Assembly: GCA_028690445.1 (NCBI GenBank)
Contig: JAQVBE010000016.1
Coordinates: forward strand, 1 to 64,000
Length of the DNA: 64,000 bases
Direction: 5' to 3'
From: Aliarcobacter sp.
Lineage (GTDB): Bacteria > Campylobacterota > Campylobacteria > Campylobacterales > Arcobacteraceae
Below, piece after piece: positions 9,480-19,088 of the stretch. A program made the translations under genes and the position numbers. The first letter of the stretch is position 1, and the number at the start of each line of letters is the position of its first letter. The notes beneath the pieces were generated by a model that did no database searches, was not told where the DNA came from, and saw nothing but the letters and a program-made list of their open reading frames with translations.

Positions 9480-9953
9480 ATAATAATTTAATAATAGTAA
9501 TAAAATAAATGTCGTGATGTAATAAACAGCTCAATTATTAATGATATTAATCAATATTTTTATTCAAAAGATAATTATACTAACTATGAACTTTTATCCT
9601 TGTTGTCAAAAATTTAATGTCAACCCTGCAATATACAACAGTTTAAAATACAAGATATAGTTAAAAAGAGTGGATTTAGGCCACTAACGCCAAATGATAT
9701 GCTCTTAATTGGAAGAAATAAGAGTACAAAGAACTTAATCTACAAAATGGGCTTAGGAGGCTAGGAATGACATTTACACAAAGGGTAGTGTGATGTATTG
9801 TTTAAAATGTATGTATTCTCTAAAAGGTTTATTCTCAATTTTTAGCCCATATTATCGGCTTTTATTTCCTTATTCTAGTGCAGTTGTTAAAATGTTGTCA
9901 AACGAAGTGTAAAAATAGGCAGTTAAATTAATAAAAAAGTTACCATCTGAAAC
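9480..9953. other. gene-poor stretch with small open-frame remnants
   Basis: No convincing intact gene. An open stretch at 9618-9764 (plus strand) encodes 48 residues ending KSTKNLIYKMGLGG but has no good start, and looks like the tail of a lost gene. A 39-codon frame starts at ATG 9793 (MYCLKCMYSLKGL) and ends at 9912; it follows the 8-codon frame at 9767 through a TGATG overlap and an upstream AGGAGG. Neither resembles a family I can name. The stretch adjoins a broken gene and a phage-like regulator, so it is probably scar tissue from mobile DNA. Confidence 0.45.
9801..9817 (+). repeat. left copy of 17-bp perfect inverted repeat
   Basis: TTTAAAATGTATGTATT is the exact reverse complement of 11321-11337. 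The pair brackets the broken DUF2971 gene and the S24 regulator. It may mark the ends of a decayed element or be operator sites of the regulator. Confidence 0.6.
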
Positions 9954-10579
9954 TTAAACCATCTCAGTTTTTTCAACCATTTTTATTGAACTTTTAGCTC
10001 CAAACTTATAAATATCTGAATTTAAAATTCCTTGATCTATTTCTATGTTTATCCCCTTAACAATCTGATTTCCTTTATCAATTATTCTAACTTCATTTTC
10101 ATGTTCGAAAGATTTTCGTTTATGTAAAAAAGAATTAAATACATTAGTTGGATTAATAGTGTCTTTTTCAAAGTCAATATATCTTACTTTTCCTATCATA
10201 ATATCATTAGGAAGTACATTTTTTAATTTACAATAAGTAGTTTCAATAGCAATTGATTCATTTGTTTTTGAATAAAGTTTCCACATGGCAGCTGATTCAT
10301 ATTCATTCATATGCCAACAATTTATATATGTAATTTGTTTAAATTGATTAAACAAATCTTTTCATTAAAATTATCTATGTTGTCGATAAAGTCACTTTTG
10401 TTCGCATTTAGAATTGTTTCTTCAAAATTATCTTCAAAGGTATTTGCATTAGATAAATAAATACTTTTATTTAATAACATTGATACAAATTTTATAAAAT
10501 CCATATATCTCCATAATTTAACATTATCGTTTTCTGGTTGATTATTTACAAATGATGGATGAGAAGTATTTGCAGCCAA
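9954..10579 (-). pseudogene. frameshifted DUF2971-type gene
   Basis: Two overlapping minus-strand frames together look like one DUF2971 protein. The upstream part (10322-10579) has KLWRYMDFIKFVSML and YLSNANTFEDNFEE, the usual N-terminal region. The downstream part (9954-10355) has NCWHMNEYESAAMWKLYS, the conserved core, and FEHENEVRI. The two are in different frames, and the switch must lie between about 10332 and 10370, consistent with a single-base indel. The end also looks short for the family. DUF2971 proteins are often found in phage and defence neighbourhoods; their function is unknown to me. A sequencing error at the shift cannot be excluded. Confidence 0.75.
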
Positions 10580-10606
10580 TTAATTTCCTTTTTAATATAA
10601 TTCTTT

Positions 10607-11248
10607 ATGCAAAACTATAACGAAATACTAGAAAAAATAAAAGATATATTCTCTCAAGAGTTAGGTAATAAAAAGATACTTGATAAAAATATTGCAGCAG
10701 CACTTGAAATAAACTACGATAACTTCAGAAAACAAAAAGCTAGAAATAAAATCCCATACTATGAAATAATGAGTTTCCTAGCAAGAAGAAACATATCTAT
10801 TAATTGGTTCTTCTTTAATCAACTCCCTGAGAGCTTAATAGAAAATACATCTAACTACATTATATTAAAGTATCAAAAAAATATTATTGGCTCAGCTGGA
10901 GCTGGAGCAATTAACTATTCAATAAATAGTGAGCCACTTATAATAGATAAACAACTCTTGAATTATATAAATAGCAGCTACAAATATACAGAGATAATTA
11001 AAGTATTTGGTGAGAGTATGAATCCTCTTATTAAAGATAATAGTTTGATATTTATAGATACTTCAATCAAAGATATAAAAGATAAACATACATATGTAGT
11101 AAATATAAATGGTGAAATATTTATCAAACAAATTATCATTAAAAAAGATTACTACTATTTAAAGAGCATTAACTTAGATTATGAAGATATAAAAGTAAAA
11201 GATTTAGTTGTAATAGGTAAAGTAACAGGAGTGTTTAATAAGATTTAA
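10607..11248 (+). CDS. phage-type transcriptional regulator, HTH plus S24 (LexA-like) peptidase
   Basis: A 213-residue protein. Residues about 1-70 form a helix-turn-helix-type DNA-binding region (IAAALEINYDNFRKQKARN). The C-terminal half is an S24/LexA-like peptidase domain: SAGAGA near 96-101 is a plausible self-cleavage site, FGESMNPLI carries the expected catalytic Ser137, and EIFIKQI the catalytic Lys174. Such proteins are phage repressors that cleave themselves during DNA damage. No other phage genes are present, so it is an orphan. It is divergent from the broken DUF2971 gene with only 27 bp between starts. Copies of a TACATACATTT motif downstream could be binding sites. Confidence 0.85.
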   Translation: MQNYNEILEKIKDIFSQELGNKKILDKNIAAALEINYDNFRKQKARNKIPYYEIMSFLARRNISINWFFFNQLPESLIENTSNYIILKYQKNIIGSAGAGAINYSINSEPLIIDKQLLNYINSSYKYTEIIKVFGESMNPLIKDNSLIFIDTSIKDIKDKHTYVVNINGEIFIKQIIIKKDYYYLKSINLDYEDIKVKDLVVIGKVTGVFNKI

Positions 11249-11320
11249 TTTGCTTGTGAAATGTAGGTAAAATAGCATTAAAACCTATGTTTTTTATGTG
11301 TACATACATTTCATAAGCAA

Positions 11321-11337
11321 AATACATACATTTTAAA
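11321..11337 (-). repeat. right copy of 17-bp perfect inverted repeat
   Basis: AATACATACATTTTAAA is the reverse complement of 9801-9817. A related TACATACATTT copy lies about 21 bp upstream (two helical turns), which suits a protein binding site as well as an element end. Confidence 0.6.
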
Positions 11338-11486
11338 AGCGGTTTTACAACTTTTCTCTAGATTTTATCAAGAATAAGAATAACTTTTATCCTTAAATAG
11401 AACTTATTTAACTTCATAAACTATCAATACAGTCCTTTATAAAAGGAAATAAAATTATGAATTTTTTCTACAAAGCCCCATAATAC

Positions 11487-11515
11487 TTGACATTTAACTA
11501 CTATTAAGTTATAAT
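11487..11515 (+). promoter_or_regulatory. consensus sigma-70 promoter of the S10-spc ribosomal operon
   Basis: TTGACA (11487-11492) and TATAAT (11510-11515) are perfect consensus boxes with 17 bp between them. Transcription should start near 11522, giving a leader of about 60 bases before rpsJ. Confidence 0.9.
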
Positions 11516-11521
11516 CCGCGT

Positions 11522-11560
11522 CCACTAAATGTGGTTAGGGTGCATTTATGCGCATCTAAC
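11522..11560 (+). promoter_or_regulatory. structured leader of the ribosomal operon mRNA
   Basis: CCAC (11522-11525) can pair with GTGG (11531-11534), and GTTAG (11534-11538) with CTAAC (11556-11560). These could form alternative hairpins before the rpsJ ribosome binding site AAAGGAAA. In E. coli, L4 represses this operon through leader RNA; whether it does here is unknown. Confidence 0.4.
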
Positions 11561-11580
11561 GAGTTCTTTAAAGGAAAAAA

Positions 11581-11895
11581 ATGGAAAAGATTAGATTAAA
11601 GCTTAAAGCTTATGATCATAGAGTTTTAGACAGAAGTGTTGCTTCAATTGTTGAAGCCGTTAAAAGAACTGGTGCTGATTTAAGAGGTCCTATTCCTCTT
11701 CCTACAAAAATCAGAAGATATACAGTTATTAAAGGTCCTCACGTAAATAAGGATTCTAGAGAGCAATTTGAAATCAGAGTTCATTCAAGAATTATTGATA
11801 TTATAGCTGCAACTCCAGATACTGTAGATTCGTTAATGAAACTTGACTTAGCTCCTGAAGTTGATGTTGAAGTTAGATCTATGGGTCAAGAATAA
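11581..11895 (+). CDS. rpsJ: 30S ribosomal protein S10
   Basis: First gene of the ribosomal cluster. S10 sits in the 30S head and doubles as the transcription antitermination factor NusE. The 104-residue sequence has [20 protein letters not shown] and [14 protein letters not shown], standard S10 segments. It starts at ATG 11581 after AAAGGAAA and is followed 18 bp later by rplC. Confidence 0.97.
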   Translation: MEKIRLKLKAYDHRVLDRSVASIVEAVKRTGADLRGPIPLPTKIRRYTVIKGPHVNKDSREQFEIRVHSRIIDIIAATPDTVDSLMKLDLAPEVDVEVRSMGQE

Positions 11896-11913
11896 GAAGA
11901 AAGGGTAATATAG

Positions 11914-12489
11914 ATGGAATTTATAGTTCAAAAAATCGGTATGAGTAGAACAGTTTCTGTTCCTAGTACTCCTGTTACACTTTTAAAAGTTCTTGATACT
12001 AAAGTGTGTGAAGTGACTGACGGTGTAGCAATTGTATCGTATAGCAATGGTAAAAAAATTAACAAAGCTATCGAAGGTATACAAAAAAAATATAACTTAT
12101 CTAAAGAGTTTAACAGATTTGCAACAATGAATGTAGCAAACGCTGAAGCTGGTGATTTAGATGTTTCTGGATTAAGTGAAGCGCAAACGTTAAAAACAAC
12201 TTTTAAAACAAAAGGTAGAGGGTTTACTGGAGCTGTTAAAAGATGGAATTTTGCGGGTGGTAGAGCATCTCATGGTCACAGAATGGGTAGAAGAGTTGGT
12301 TCAATCGGTAACTGCGAATGGCCAGGTAGAGTTCAGCCAGGTAAAAAAATGCCAGGGCAATACGGAAATACAAATGTATCTGTGAAAAATGATGTTATTT
12401 CATTTGACGCTGAAACTGGAATTTTAGTTCTTAAAGGTTCAGTATCTGGTCCAAACGGAGCATTAGGAAAAGTAAAGGTTGCTAAATGA
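11914..12489 (+). CDS. rplC: 50S ribosomal protein L3
   Basis: L3 is an early assembly protein of the 50S subunit whose central loop reaches toward the peptidyl transferase centre. The 191-residue protein shows this loop as [17 protein letters not shown] followed by [14 protein letters not shown] and KKMPGQYGN. It starts at ATG 11914 and ends in an ATGA-type overlap with rplD. Confidence 0.97.
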   Translation: MEFIVQKIGMSRTVSVPSTPVTLLKVLDTKVCEVTDGVAIVSYSNGKKINKAIEGIQKKYNLSKEFNRFATMNVANAEAGDLDVSGLSEAQTLKTTFKTKGRGFTGAVKRWNFAGGRASHGHRMGRRVGSIGNCEWPGRVQPGKKMPGQYGNTNVSVKNDVISFDAETGILVLKGSVSGPNGALGKVKVAK

Positions 12490-13097
12490 GCAAAGCAATA
12501 GTATTAAACGAAAAATTTGAAAATAATGGTGAAGTAGTTTTACCAGCAAGTTATGATGAGATTAACAAACATAATTTATATTTATATGTTAAATCTTATT
12601 TAGCGGCATTAAGATCAAATACAGCGAGAGCTAAAACAAGAGCAGAAGTAAGCGGTGGTGGTAAAAAACCTAAAGCTCAAAAAGGTTCTGGTGCAGCTAG
12701 ATGGGGATCAAAAAGATCACCTTTATTCGTTGGTGGGGGACAAGCATTTGGACCTACTAAAAGAAACTATAACCAAAAAGTTAACAAAAAACAAAAAGCA
12801 TTAGCATTAAAATATGCTATTAATGCTCAAGCAAATAATAGTACTTTATTTGTTGTTGATTCTATCAAAATTGAATCAGGAAAAACTAAAGAAGCAGTTG
12901 CAGTTTTAAGTAAAATAAACAAAAGAGATACATTAATTGTATGTGATACAATTGATGAGAAAACTTATTTAGCGTTTAGAAACATTAAAAACTGTTATAT
13001 GGTTGAAAAGCAAGAAGTTAACGCTTATTTAATTGCTGCATACCACTCAGTACTTATTGAAAAATCAGTACTTGATGCATTAACAAAAGAGGCTTAA
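12486..13097 (+). CDS. rplD: 50S ribosomal protein L4
   Basis: L4 helps line the peptide exit tunnel and in E. coli represses its own operon. The 203-residue protein has the tunnel loop with [19 protein letters not shown] and [13 protein letters not shown]. Its ATG overlaps the stop of rplC by four bases, indicating coupled translation. Confidence 0.97.
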   Translation: MSKAIVLNEKFENNGEVVLPASYDEINKHNLYLYVKSYLAALRSNTARAKTRAEVSGGGKKPKAQKGSGAARWGSKRSPLFVGGGQAFGPTKRNYNQKVNKKQKALALKYAINAQANNSTLFVVDSIKIESGKTKEAVAVLSKINKRDTLIVCDTIDEKTYLAFRNIKNCYMVEKQEVNAYLIAAYHSVLIEKSVLDALTKEA

Positions 13098-13098
13098 G

Positions 13099-13380
13099 AT
13101 GGCAGATATTACAGATATTAAAGCAATATTATATACAGAAAAAACAATTGAGCTTCAAGAAAATGGTGTAATCGTTGTTCAAACTAGTCCAAGAATGACT
13201 AAAAACGGTTTAAAAGAAGTATTTAAAGAATATTTTGGAGTAACTCCTTCAAAAGTAAATTCTTTAAGACAAAATGGTAAAGTAAAAAGATTTAAAGGGA
13301 AAATAGGTAAAAGACCTGATTTCAAAAAATTCTATGTAACATTACCAGAGGGCGCAGCAATTGCGAACCTTTCAGCTTAA
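13099..13380 (+). CDS. rplW: 50S ribosomal protein L23
   Basis: L23 sits at the tunnel exit and docks trigger factor and the signal recognition particle. The 93-residue protein shows [15 protein letters not shown] and [15 protein letters not shown], typical of L23. It starts at ATG 13099, one base after rplD ends. Confidence 0.95.
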   Translation: MADITDIKAILYTEKTIELQENGVIVVQTSPRMTKNGLKEVFKEYFGVTPSKVNSLRQNGKVKRFKGKIGKRPDFKKFYVTLPEGAAIANLSA

Positions 13381-13391
13381 GGGGATTATAG

Positions 13392-14219
13392 ATGGCAATT
13401 AAAAAATTTAGACCAATAACTCCTGCAAGAAGATTTATGTCTGTTATGGATACTTCAGATATTACTTCTAAACCAACTGTAAAATCTTTACTTGTAAGAG
13501 TAAAAGCAGCAGCTGGTAGAAATAATAACGGTAGAATTACATCTAGACACAAAGAAGCAGGTGCTAAAAAATTATATAGAATTATTGATTTCAAAAGAGA
13601 TAAATTCGGTGTTGAAGGTACAATTTCAACTGTTGAATACGATCCATATAGAAACTGTAGAATTTGTTTAGTTACTTACCTAGACGGTGATAAAAGATAT
13701 ATCATTCAACCATCTGGATTAAAAGTTGGAGATAAAGTACAAGCTGCTGAATCTGGACTTGATATCTTACCTGGTAATGCAATGAGATTATTGAGTATTC
13801 CTGTTGGAACAATGGTACATAATATTGAGATGAAACCAGGAAAAGGTGGACAAATCGCTAGATCTGCTGGTGGATATGCTCAAATTATGGGTAGAGAAGA
13901 CAAATATGTTATCATGAGATTACCATCTGGTGAAATGAGAAAAATTCTTGGTGTTTGTATAGCTACAATTGGTGTAGTTGGAAACGAAGATTTCTCAAAT
14001 ATGGTAATTGGTAAAGCGGGTAGAAGTAGACACCTTGGTATTAGACCTCAAACTAGAGGTTCAGCAATGAATCCTATTGATCACCCTCATGGTGGTGGTG
14101 AAGGTAAAACTAACTCTGGTAGACATCCTGTTACTCCATGGGGTATGCCAACTAAAGGTTATAAAACTAGAAAGAAAAAAGCTAGTGATAAACTAATCAT
14201 TTCAAAAAGAAAGAAGTAA
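13392..14219 (+). CDS. rplB: 50S ribosomal protein L2
   Basis: L2 is a 50S core protein near the peptidyl transferase centre and is needed for subunit association. The 275-residue length is normal. The C-terminal signature [20 protein letters not shown] includes the conserved functional His, and the basic tail ends KSKRKK-like. ATG 13392 follows GGGGATT eleven bases after rplW. Confidence 0.97.
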   Translation: MAIKKFRPITPARRFMSVMDTSDITSKPTVKSLLVRVKAAAGRNNNGRITSRHKEAGAKKLYRIIDFKRDKFGVEGTISTVEYDPYRNCRICLVTYLDGDKRYIIQPSGLKVGDKVQAAESGLDILPGNAMRLLSIPVGTMVHNIEMKPGKGGQIARSAGGYAQIMGREDKYVIMRLPSGEMRKILGVCIATIGVVGNEDFSNMVIGKAGRSRHLGIRPQTRGSAMNPIDHPHGGGEGKTNSGRHPVTPWGMPTKGYKTRKKKASDKLIISKRKK

Positions 14220-14228
14220 GGGTTTAAG

Positions 14229-14504
14229 ATGGCAAGATCGATAAAAAAAGGTCCATTCGTAGACGCACACCTAATGAAGAAAGTTATCAAAGCTAATGAA
14301 GCTAATGATAAAAAACCAATTAAAACTTGGTCAAGAAGATCTACTGTATTACCAGATATGATCGGATTAACTTTCAATGTGCATAATGGAAGAAACTTCG
14401 TTCCAGTTAACGTTACTGAGAACCATGTTGGATATAAATTAGGTGAATTCGCACCAACTAGAACATTTAAGGGCCATAAAGGTTCTGTTCAAAGAAAGGC
14501 ATAA
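14229..14504 (+). CDS. rpsS: 30S ribosomal protein S19
   Basis: S19 is a 30S head protein near the decoding site. The 91-residue protein begins [19 protein letters not shown] and contains [17 protein letters not shown] and [10 protein letters not shown], all diagnostic. It lies between rplB and rplV with very short gaps, as in other bacteria. Confidence 0.97.
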   Translation: MARSIKKGPFVDAHLMKKVIKANEANDKKPIKTWSRRSTVLPDMIGLTFNVHNGRNFVPVNVTENHVGYKLGEFAPTRTFKGHKGSVQRKA

Positions 14505-14506
14505 GA

Positions 14507-14839
14507 ATGGCTAAAGCAATATTAAAATTTATTAGACTTTCTCCAATTAAAGCTAGATTAATTGCAAGAGAAGTTCAAGGAATGAATGCAGAGTATGCAA
14601 TCGCATCTTTACAATTTACTCCAAATAAAGCTGCTGGAATTATTTCTAAAGTTATAGCTTCTGCTGTAGCTAATGCAGGTTTAGATCCAGTTGATGCAGT
14701 TGTTGTATCTGCAAGAGTTGATAAAGGTCCAGTTCTTAAAAGATTTACTCCAAGAGCAAGAGGTTCTGCTTCACCAAAGCATAAACCAACTGCACATATT
14801 ATGATTGAAGTAGCTGCTGCGACTAAAGGAGATAAGTAA
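14507..14839 (+). CDS. rplV: 50S ribosomal protein L22
   Basis: L22 lines the exit tunnel, and its beta-hairpin contributes to macrolide sensitivity. The 110-residue protein has [19 protein letters not shown] at the N-terminus and the hairpin tip with [20 protein letters not shown]. Its stop overlaps the rpsC start by one base. Confidence 0.96.
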   Translation: MAKAILKFIRLSPIKARLIAREVQGMNAEYAIASLQFTPNKAAGIISKVIASAVANAGLDPVDAVVVSARVDKGPVLKRFTPRARGSASPKHKPTAHIMIEVAAATKGDK

Positions 14840-15543
14840 TGGGTCAAAAAGTTAATCCAATAGGTTTAAGATTAGGTATTAATAGAAATTGGGAATCAAG
14901 ATGGTTTCCTAAATTTGAAACAATGCCAGCAAACGTTGCAGAAGATGACAAAATCAGAAAGTATGTTAAAAAAGAATTATACTATGCTGGAATTGCTCAA
15001 ACTATCGTAGAAAGAACTGCAAAAAAAGTAAGAGTTACAGTAGTTGCTGCACGTCCAGGTATCATTATTGGTAAAAAAGGTGCAGATGTTGAAAAACTAA
15101 AAGATGCACTTTCTAAGTTAGTTGGTAAAGAAATCGCTGTTAATATTAAAGAAGAGAGAAAACCTCAAACTTCTGCTCAATTATCTGCTGAAAATGTTGC
15201 TCAACAATTAGAAAGAAGAGTTGCATTCAGAAGAGCTATGAAAAGAGTTATGCAAAACGCTTTAAAAGGTGGAGCAAAAGGTATTAAAGTATCTGTTTCT
15301 GGTAGACTTGGTGGAGCTGAAATGGCTAGAACTGAATGGTATTTAGAAGGAAGAGTTCCTTTACATACTTTAAGAGCTAGAATTGATTATGGTTTTGCTG
15401 AAGGTCATACAACTTATGGTTGTATTGGTATCAAAGTTTGGATTTTTAAAGGTGAAGTATTAGCAAAAGGTATTCCAACTGAAAAAGCTGAAGACACTTC
15501 TTCTAAACCTAAAAGAAGACCAACTAAGAAAAGAGGTAAATAA
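14839..15543 (+). CDS. rpsC: 30S ribosomal protein S3
   Basis: S3 forms part of the mRNA entry channel. The 234-residue protein starts [18 protein letters not shown] and has the KH-domain GxxG loop in [17 protein letters not shown]. The C-terminus is a basic tail rich in Lys and Arg. ATG 14839 overlaps the rplV stop. Confidence 0.97.
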   Translation: MGQKVNPIGLRLGINRNWESRWFPKFETMPANVAEDDKIRKYVKKELYYAGIAQTIVERTAKKVRVTVVAARPGIIIGKKGADVEKLKDALSKLVGKEIAVNIKEERKPQTSAQLSAENVAQQLERRVAFRRAMKRVMQNALKGGAKGIKVSVSGRLGGAEMARTEWYLEGRVPLHTLRARIDYGFAEGHTTYGCIGIKVWIFKGEVLAKGIPTEKAEDTSSKPKRRPTKKRGK

Positions 15544-15545
15544 TT

Positions 15546-15971
15546 ATGTTAATGCCTAAAAGAACGAAATTTAGAAAAATGATGAAAGGCCGAAATAGAG
15601 GTATGGCTCATAGAGGAAACTCTTTAGCATACGGAGATATCGGTATTAAAGCTGTAGAACACGGTAGAATTGATTCAAGACAAATCGAAGCATCAAGAAT
15701 TGCGATGACTAGAAAAGTTAAGAGACAAGCAAAAGTTTGGATTATGGTATTCCCTGATAAACCACTTACTGCTAAACCATTAGAAACAAGAATGGGAAAA
15801 GGTAAGGGTTCTGTTGATAAATGGGTTATGAACATTAAGCCTGGAAGAATTTGTTTTGAAATGGCTGGAGTATCTGATGAATTAGCTAGAGAAGCTTTAA
15901 CTTTAGCAATGCACAAGCTACCATTTAAAACTAAAATTGTAACAAGAGATAGCGAAAATGAACTATACTGA
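15546..15971 (+). CDS. rplP: 50S ribosomal protein L16
   Basis: L16 sits near the A-site and positions tRNA. The 141-residue protein starts [19 protein letters not shown], the usual L16 N-terminus, which supports ATG 15546 over the ATG two codons later. [20 protein letters not shown] is also characteristic. It overlaps rpmC by 14 bases. Confidence 0.96.
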   Translation: MLMPKRTKFRKMMKGRNRGMAHRGNSLAYGDIGIKAVEHGRIDSRQIEASRIAMTRKVKRQAKVWIMVFPDKPLTAKPLETRMGKGKGSVDKWVMNIKPGRICFEMAGVSDELAREALTLAMHKLPFKTKIVTRDSENELY

Positions 15972-16149
15972 TTTAAAAGACAAAAACTTGAATGAACTTC
16001 AAGTATTATTAAAAGAGAAAAAGGTGCTTCTTTTTGAATTAAAAGCTAAGCTAAAAACAATGCAGTTAACGAATACGTCTGAATTAAGAGTTGCTAAAAA
16101 AGACATCGCTAAAATTCAAACAGCTATGACTGCTGCAAAAGCTAACTAA
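15958..16149 (+). CDS. rpmC: 50S ribosomal protein L29
   Basis: L29 is a small helical protein next to the exit tunnel. The 63-residue sequence has the family pattern [18 protein letters not shown] and a central helix pair. Its start ATG lies inside the 3' end of rplP, so the two genes are probably translated together. Confidence 0.93.
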   Translation: MNYTDLKDKNLNELQVLLKEKKVLLFELKAKLKTMQLTNTSELRVAKKDIAKIQTAMTAAKAN

Positions 16150-16159
16150 GGATCTAAGT

Positions 16160-16411
16160 ATGACACATAAAAGAGAGATTCAAGGTGTAGTGGTAAAAAG
16201 ATCAGGTGATAAAACTGCTTCTGTATTAGTTACAAGATCAGTTATGCATCCAAAATATCACAAAACTGTAAAAAGATTTAAAAAATACTTAATTCATGAC
16301 GAAAGAAATGAATTAAACGTTGGAGATAGTGTTATCGCTGTTGAGTGTAGACCATTGTCAAAAACTAAATCTTTTAGATTAAAGACAATTGTAGCTACAG
16401 GAGTTAAATAA
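16160..16411 (+). CDS. rpsQ: 30S ribosomal protein S17
   Basis: S17 is a primary 16S rRNA-binding protein of the 30S subunit with an OB fold. The 83-residue protein has [33 protein letters not shown] and [12 protein letters not shown], all typical. It starts at ATG 16160 after GGATCT and overlaps rplN by one base. Confidence 0.96.
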   Translation: MTHKREIQGVVVKRSGDKTASVLVTRSVMHPKYHKTVKRFKKYLIHDERNELNVGDSVIAVECRPLSKTKSFRLKTIVATGVK

Positions 16412-16779
16412 TGATTCAAAGTTTTACAAGATTAAACGTAGCTGACAACACAGGTGCTAAAGAGATTATGTGTATCAAAGTTTTAGGTGGTTCTAAAAGA
16501 AGATACGCAACTGTTGGTGATGTTATTGTTGCTTCAGTTAAAAAAGCTCTACCAACTGGTAAGATCAAAAAAGGTCAAGTTGTTAAAGCAGTAGTTGTTA
16601 GAACTCATAAAGAAGTTCAAAGAGAAAATGGTTCATTAATTAGATTTGACGACAACGCAGCGGTTATTCTTGATGCAAAAAGAGAACCTGTTGGAACAAG
16701 AATCTTTGGACCAGTTGCTAGAGAAGTTAGATATTCAGGTTTCATGAAAATCGTTTCACTTGCACCGGAGGTATTATAA
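16411..16779 (+). CDS. rplN: 50S ribosomal protein L14
   Basis: L14 contributes to the intersubunit bridge and to the binding site of silencing factor RsfS. The 122-residue protein begins [18 protein letters not shown] and ends with [21 protein letters not shown], near-universal L14 sequences. It overlaps rpsQ by one base. Confidence 0.97.
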   Translation: MIQSFTRLNVADNTGAKEIMCIKVLGGSKRRYATVGDVIVASVKKALPTGKIKKGQVVKAVVVRTHKEVQRENGSLIRFDDNAAVILDAKREPVGTRIFGPVAREVRYSGFMKIVSLAPEVL

Positions 16780-16780
16780 T

Positions 16781-17020
16781 ATGGCAATTAAATTAAAAAT
16801 CAAAAAAGGTGATACTGTAAAAATTATCGCTGGAGATGACAAAGGTAAAACTGGAGAAGTTTTAAGAGTATTACCTTCAAAAAATAAAGTAATCGTTAAA
16901 GATTGTAAAGTTGCTAAAAAAACTGTTAAACCTGATCAAGAAAAAAACCCTGAGGGTGGATTCATTAACAAAGAAATGCCAATTGACATTTCAAATGTAG
17001 CAAAAGTAGAAGGTGAGTAA
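16781..17020 (+). CDS. rplX: 50S ribosomal protein L24
   Basis: L24 initiates 50S assembly at domain I of 23S rRNA. The KOW motif region reads [23 protein letters not shown] 16781 was chosen because GGAGG at 16767-16771 is well placed before it; an open frame begins earlier inside rplN but would add residues absent from the family. The length is 79 residues. Confidence 0.94.
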   Translation: MAIKLKIKKGDTVKIIAGDDKGKTGEVLRVLPSKNKVIVKDCKVAKKTVKPDQEKNPEGGFINKEMPIDISNVAKVEGE

Positions 17021-17021
17021 G

Positions 17022-17570
17022 ATGGCAGCAAGATTATTTGAAAAATATAAATCAGAAATCAAACCAGTATTAGAATCAGAATTTGTAAAAAATAAAACTT
17101 TAACTGCAAAAGTAGAAAAAGTTGTTATTTCTGTGGGTGCTGGTGAAGCGATGAAAGATTCTAAATTAATCCAAAATATTGAAGATACAATTTCTTTAAT
17201 TGCTGGTCAAAGAGCTGTTAAAGTTATTGCTAAAAAATCAGTAGCTGGTTTTAAAGTTAGAGAAGGTATGCCAGTTGGTGTAAAAGTTACTTTAAGAGGT
17301 GAACAAATGTATCATTTCTTAGATAAATTATGTAACGTTGCATTACCAAGAGTTAAAGACTTTAGAGGTCTTAACAAAAATGGTTTTGATGGTAGAGGAA
17401 ACTTCAACTTTGGATTAGATGAGCAATTAATGTTCCCAGAAGTTGTATATGATAACATTATTAAAACACACGGTATGAATATTTCAATTACTACAAGTTC
17501 TACAGATGATGCAGAAGCATTTAGATTATTAGAATTAGTAGGAATTCCATTTACAAAAGGAAGAGCGTAA
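17022..17570 (+). CDS. rplE: 50S ribosomal protein L5
   Basis: L5 binds 5S rRNA and contacts the P-site tRNA. ATG 17022 gives 182 residues beginning [17 protein letters not shown], the normal N-terminus; an in-frame GTG at 17013 is the poorer choice. [18 protein letters not shown] and the ending LLELVGIPF are diagnostic. The stop overlaps the S14 start codon by one base. Confidence 0.96.
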   Translation: MAARLFEKYKSEIKPVLESEFVKNKTLTAKVEKVVISVGAGEAMKDSKLIQNIEDTISLIAGQRAVKVIAKKSVAGFKVREGMPVGVKVTLRGEQMYHFLDKLCNVALPRVKDFRGLNKNGFDGRGNFNFGLDEQLMFPEVVYDNIIKTHGMNISITTSSTDDAEAFRLLELVGIPFTKGRA

Positions 17571-17755
17571 TGGCAAAGAAATCAATGATTGCTAAACAAC
17601 AAAGAACACCTAAGTTTGCAGTACGTGCATACACAAGATGTTCTGTTTGTGGAAGACCTCATTCTGTATATAAAGATTTTGGTTTATGTAGAATTTGTTT
17701 AAGAAAAATGGCTAACGAAGGTTTATTACCTGGTGTTAGAAAAGCTAGTTGGTAG
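17570..17755 (+). CDS. rpsZ: 30S ribosomal protein S14, zinc-binding short type
   Basis: The 61-residue protein is the zinc-ribbon form of S14, with [20 protein letters not shown] giving two CxxC pairs. Many bacteria carry a longer zinc-independent S14 as well; none is seen here. The gene lies between rplE and rpsH as usual. Confidence 0.95.
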   Translation: MAKKSMIAKQQRTPKFAVRAYTRCSVCGRPHSVYKDFGLCRICLRKMANEGLLPGVRKASW

Positions 17756-17768
17756 GAGAATTTAAGCT

Positions 17769-18167
17769 ATGATGAATGATATAATCGCAGATGCTTTAAC
17801 AAGAATTAGAAATGCTGCAATGAGAAAATTAGAAGTTGCAACATTATTACACTCAAATACTGTAGTAGGTGTTTTAAACGTTTTATTACAAAAAGAGTAT
17901 ATTACTGGATTCAAAGTTATCGATGGACAAAACAATAAGAAAACAATTCAAGTTGAATTGAAATATGATGATAATGAGAAATCAGTAATCAACGAAATTA
18001 AAAGAGTTTCTAAACCAGGAAGAAGAGTTTATAAAAACGCTTCTGAAATTAAAAACTTCAAAAATGGATACGGTACAATTATCGTTTCAACTAACAAAGG
18101 TGTAATTGCTAATGATGAAGCACATGCAGCTAATGTTGGTGGCGAATTACTTTGTACTGTATGGTAG
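17769..18167 (+). CDS. rpsH: 30S ribosomal protein S8
   Basis: S8 binds the central domain of 16S rRNA and in E. coli represses the spc operon. The 132-residue protein has [19 protein letters not shown] at the N-terminus and ends [11 protein letters not shown]. The first of two adjacent ATG codons gives the best fit to the Campylobacter protein as I remember it. Confidence 0.95.
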   Translation: MMNDIIADALTRIRNAAMRKLEVATLLHSNTVVGVLNVLLQKEYITGFKVIDGQNNKKTIQVELKYDDNEKSVINEIKRVSKPGRRVYKNASEIKNFKNGYGTIIVSTNKGVIANDEAHAANVGGELLCTVW

Positions 18168-18176
18168 GAGAGAGTA

Positions 18177-18713
18177 ATGTCTAGAATTGGAAAAAAACCT
18201 ATCGCAATCCCAGCTGGGATTGAAGTAACAGCTAATGGTTCTTTAATTAGTGTTAAAAAAGGAAACAACATTTCTACTGTGGAAACACATGGAAGAGTTG
18301 GTATTGAAATTGCTGATGGACAAATTGTTTTAACTAGAAATGGTGAAACAAAAGAGTCTTCTGCATTTTGGGGAACTTATAGAGCTTTAACTGCTAATGC
18401 TATAAATGGTCTTGCTACAGGATTTACAAAATCTTTAGAGATAAATGGTGTTGGTTATAGAGCTGCTGTAAAAGGTGAAGTTTTAGAACTACAATTAGGT
18501 TATTCTCACCCAATTAACTATGAAATCCCAGCGGGATTAGAAGTTACTGTTGAAAAAAACATAATTAACGTAAAAGGTGCTGACAAACAACAAGTTGGTC
18601 AAGCTGCTGCAATTATTAGAGGCTATAGAAAACCAGAACCGTACAAAGGTAAAGGTGTTAAATATACTGATGAGAAAATCATCAGAAAAGCCGGAAAAAC
18701 TTCTAAGAAGTAA
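18177..18713 (+). CDS. rplF: 50S ribosomal protein L6
   Basis: L6 lies at the base of the stalk near the GTPase-associated centre. The 178-residue protein begins [17 protein letters not shown] and contains [12 protein letters not shown] and [14 protein letters not shown], the standard signature. It starts at ATG 18177, nine bases after rpsH. Confidence 0.97.
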   Translation: MSRIGKKPIAIPAGIEVTANGSLISVKKGNNISTVETHGRVGIEIADGQIVLTRNGETKESSAFWGTYRALTANAINGLATGFTKSLEINGVGYRAAVKGEVLELQLGYSHPINYEIPAGLEVTVEKNIINVKGADKQQVGQAAAIIRGYRKPEPYKGKGVKYTDEKIIRKAGKTSKK

Positions 18714-18722
18714 GGTGTAACT

Positions 18723-19082
18723 ATGAGTAGAATTAAAGATTTAGCTAAAAAAAATGCGTTAAGAATCAAAAGAAAAAAAAGAGTTAGAGGTTCAATTTTT
18801 GGTACAGCTGAAAAGCCAAGAGTATCAATTTTCAAGTCTAACAAATATGTTAGTGCACAAGCTATTAATGATGTTGAAGGTGTAACTTTGGCAGCTGTTA
18901 GCTCTCAAGCTATGGGTTTAAGCATTAATAAAGTAAATGCAGTAAAAGTAGCAGCACAACTTGCTGAAAATTTAAAAGCTGCTGGAATTGAAACAGTAGT
19001 TTATGACAGAAACGGTTATCTTTATCATGGTGTAGTTGCAGCTTTTGCAGATGCATTAAGAGATAACGGTATCAAATTATAA
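18723..19082 (+). CDS. rplR: 50S ribosomal protein L18
   Basis: L18 binds 5S rRNA in the central protuberance. The 119-residue protein has KPRVSIFKSNKYVSAQAI and ends YHGVVAAFADALRDNGI, typical of L18. The N-terminus is strongly basic. It follows rplF after nine bases. Confidence 0.96.
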   Translation: MSRIKDLAKKNALRIKRKKRVRGSIFGTAEKPRVSIFKSNKYVSAQAINDVEGVTLAAVSSQAMGLSINKVNAVKVAAQLAENLKAAGIETVVYDRNGYLYHGVVAAFADALRDNGIKL

Positions 19083-19088
19083 GGGTTA

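Larger units (their letters stand above)
11249..11580. other. intergenic region between S24 regulator and ribosomal operon
   Basis: It holds an imperfect 14-bp inverted repeat (11252-11265 with 11305-11318, one mismatch), two TACATACATTT motifs starting 21 bp apart (11302 and 11323), the right copy of the 17-bp repeat, the ribosomal promoter and its leader. No coding sequence is seen. Confidence 0.6.

Noticed and set aside
9618-9764. RPLTPNDMLLIGR resembling a motif in retrotransposon integrase tails
   Set aside because: A match of about a dozen residues without a start codon or any other element part; most likely chance or an unidentified gene tail.
10607-11248. A full prophage around the S24 regulator
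   Set aside because: No integrase, structural or lysis genes are present; ribosomal genes begin 330 bp away.
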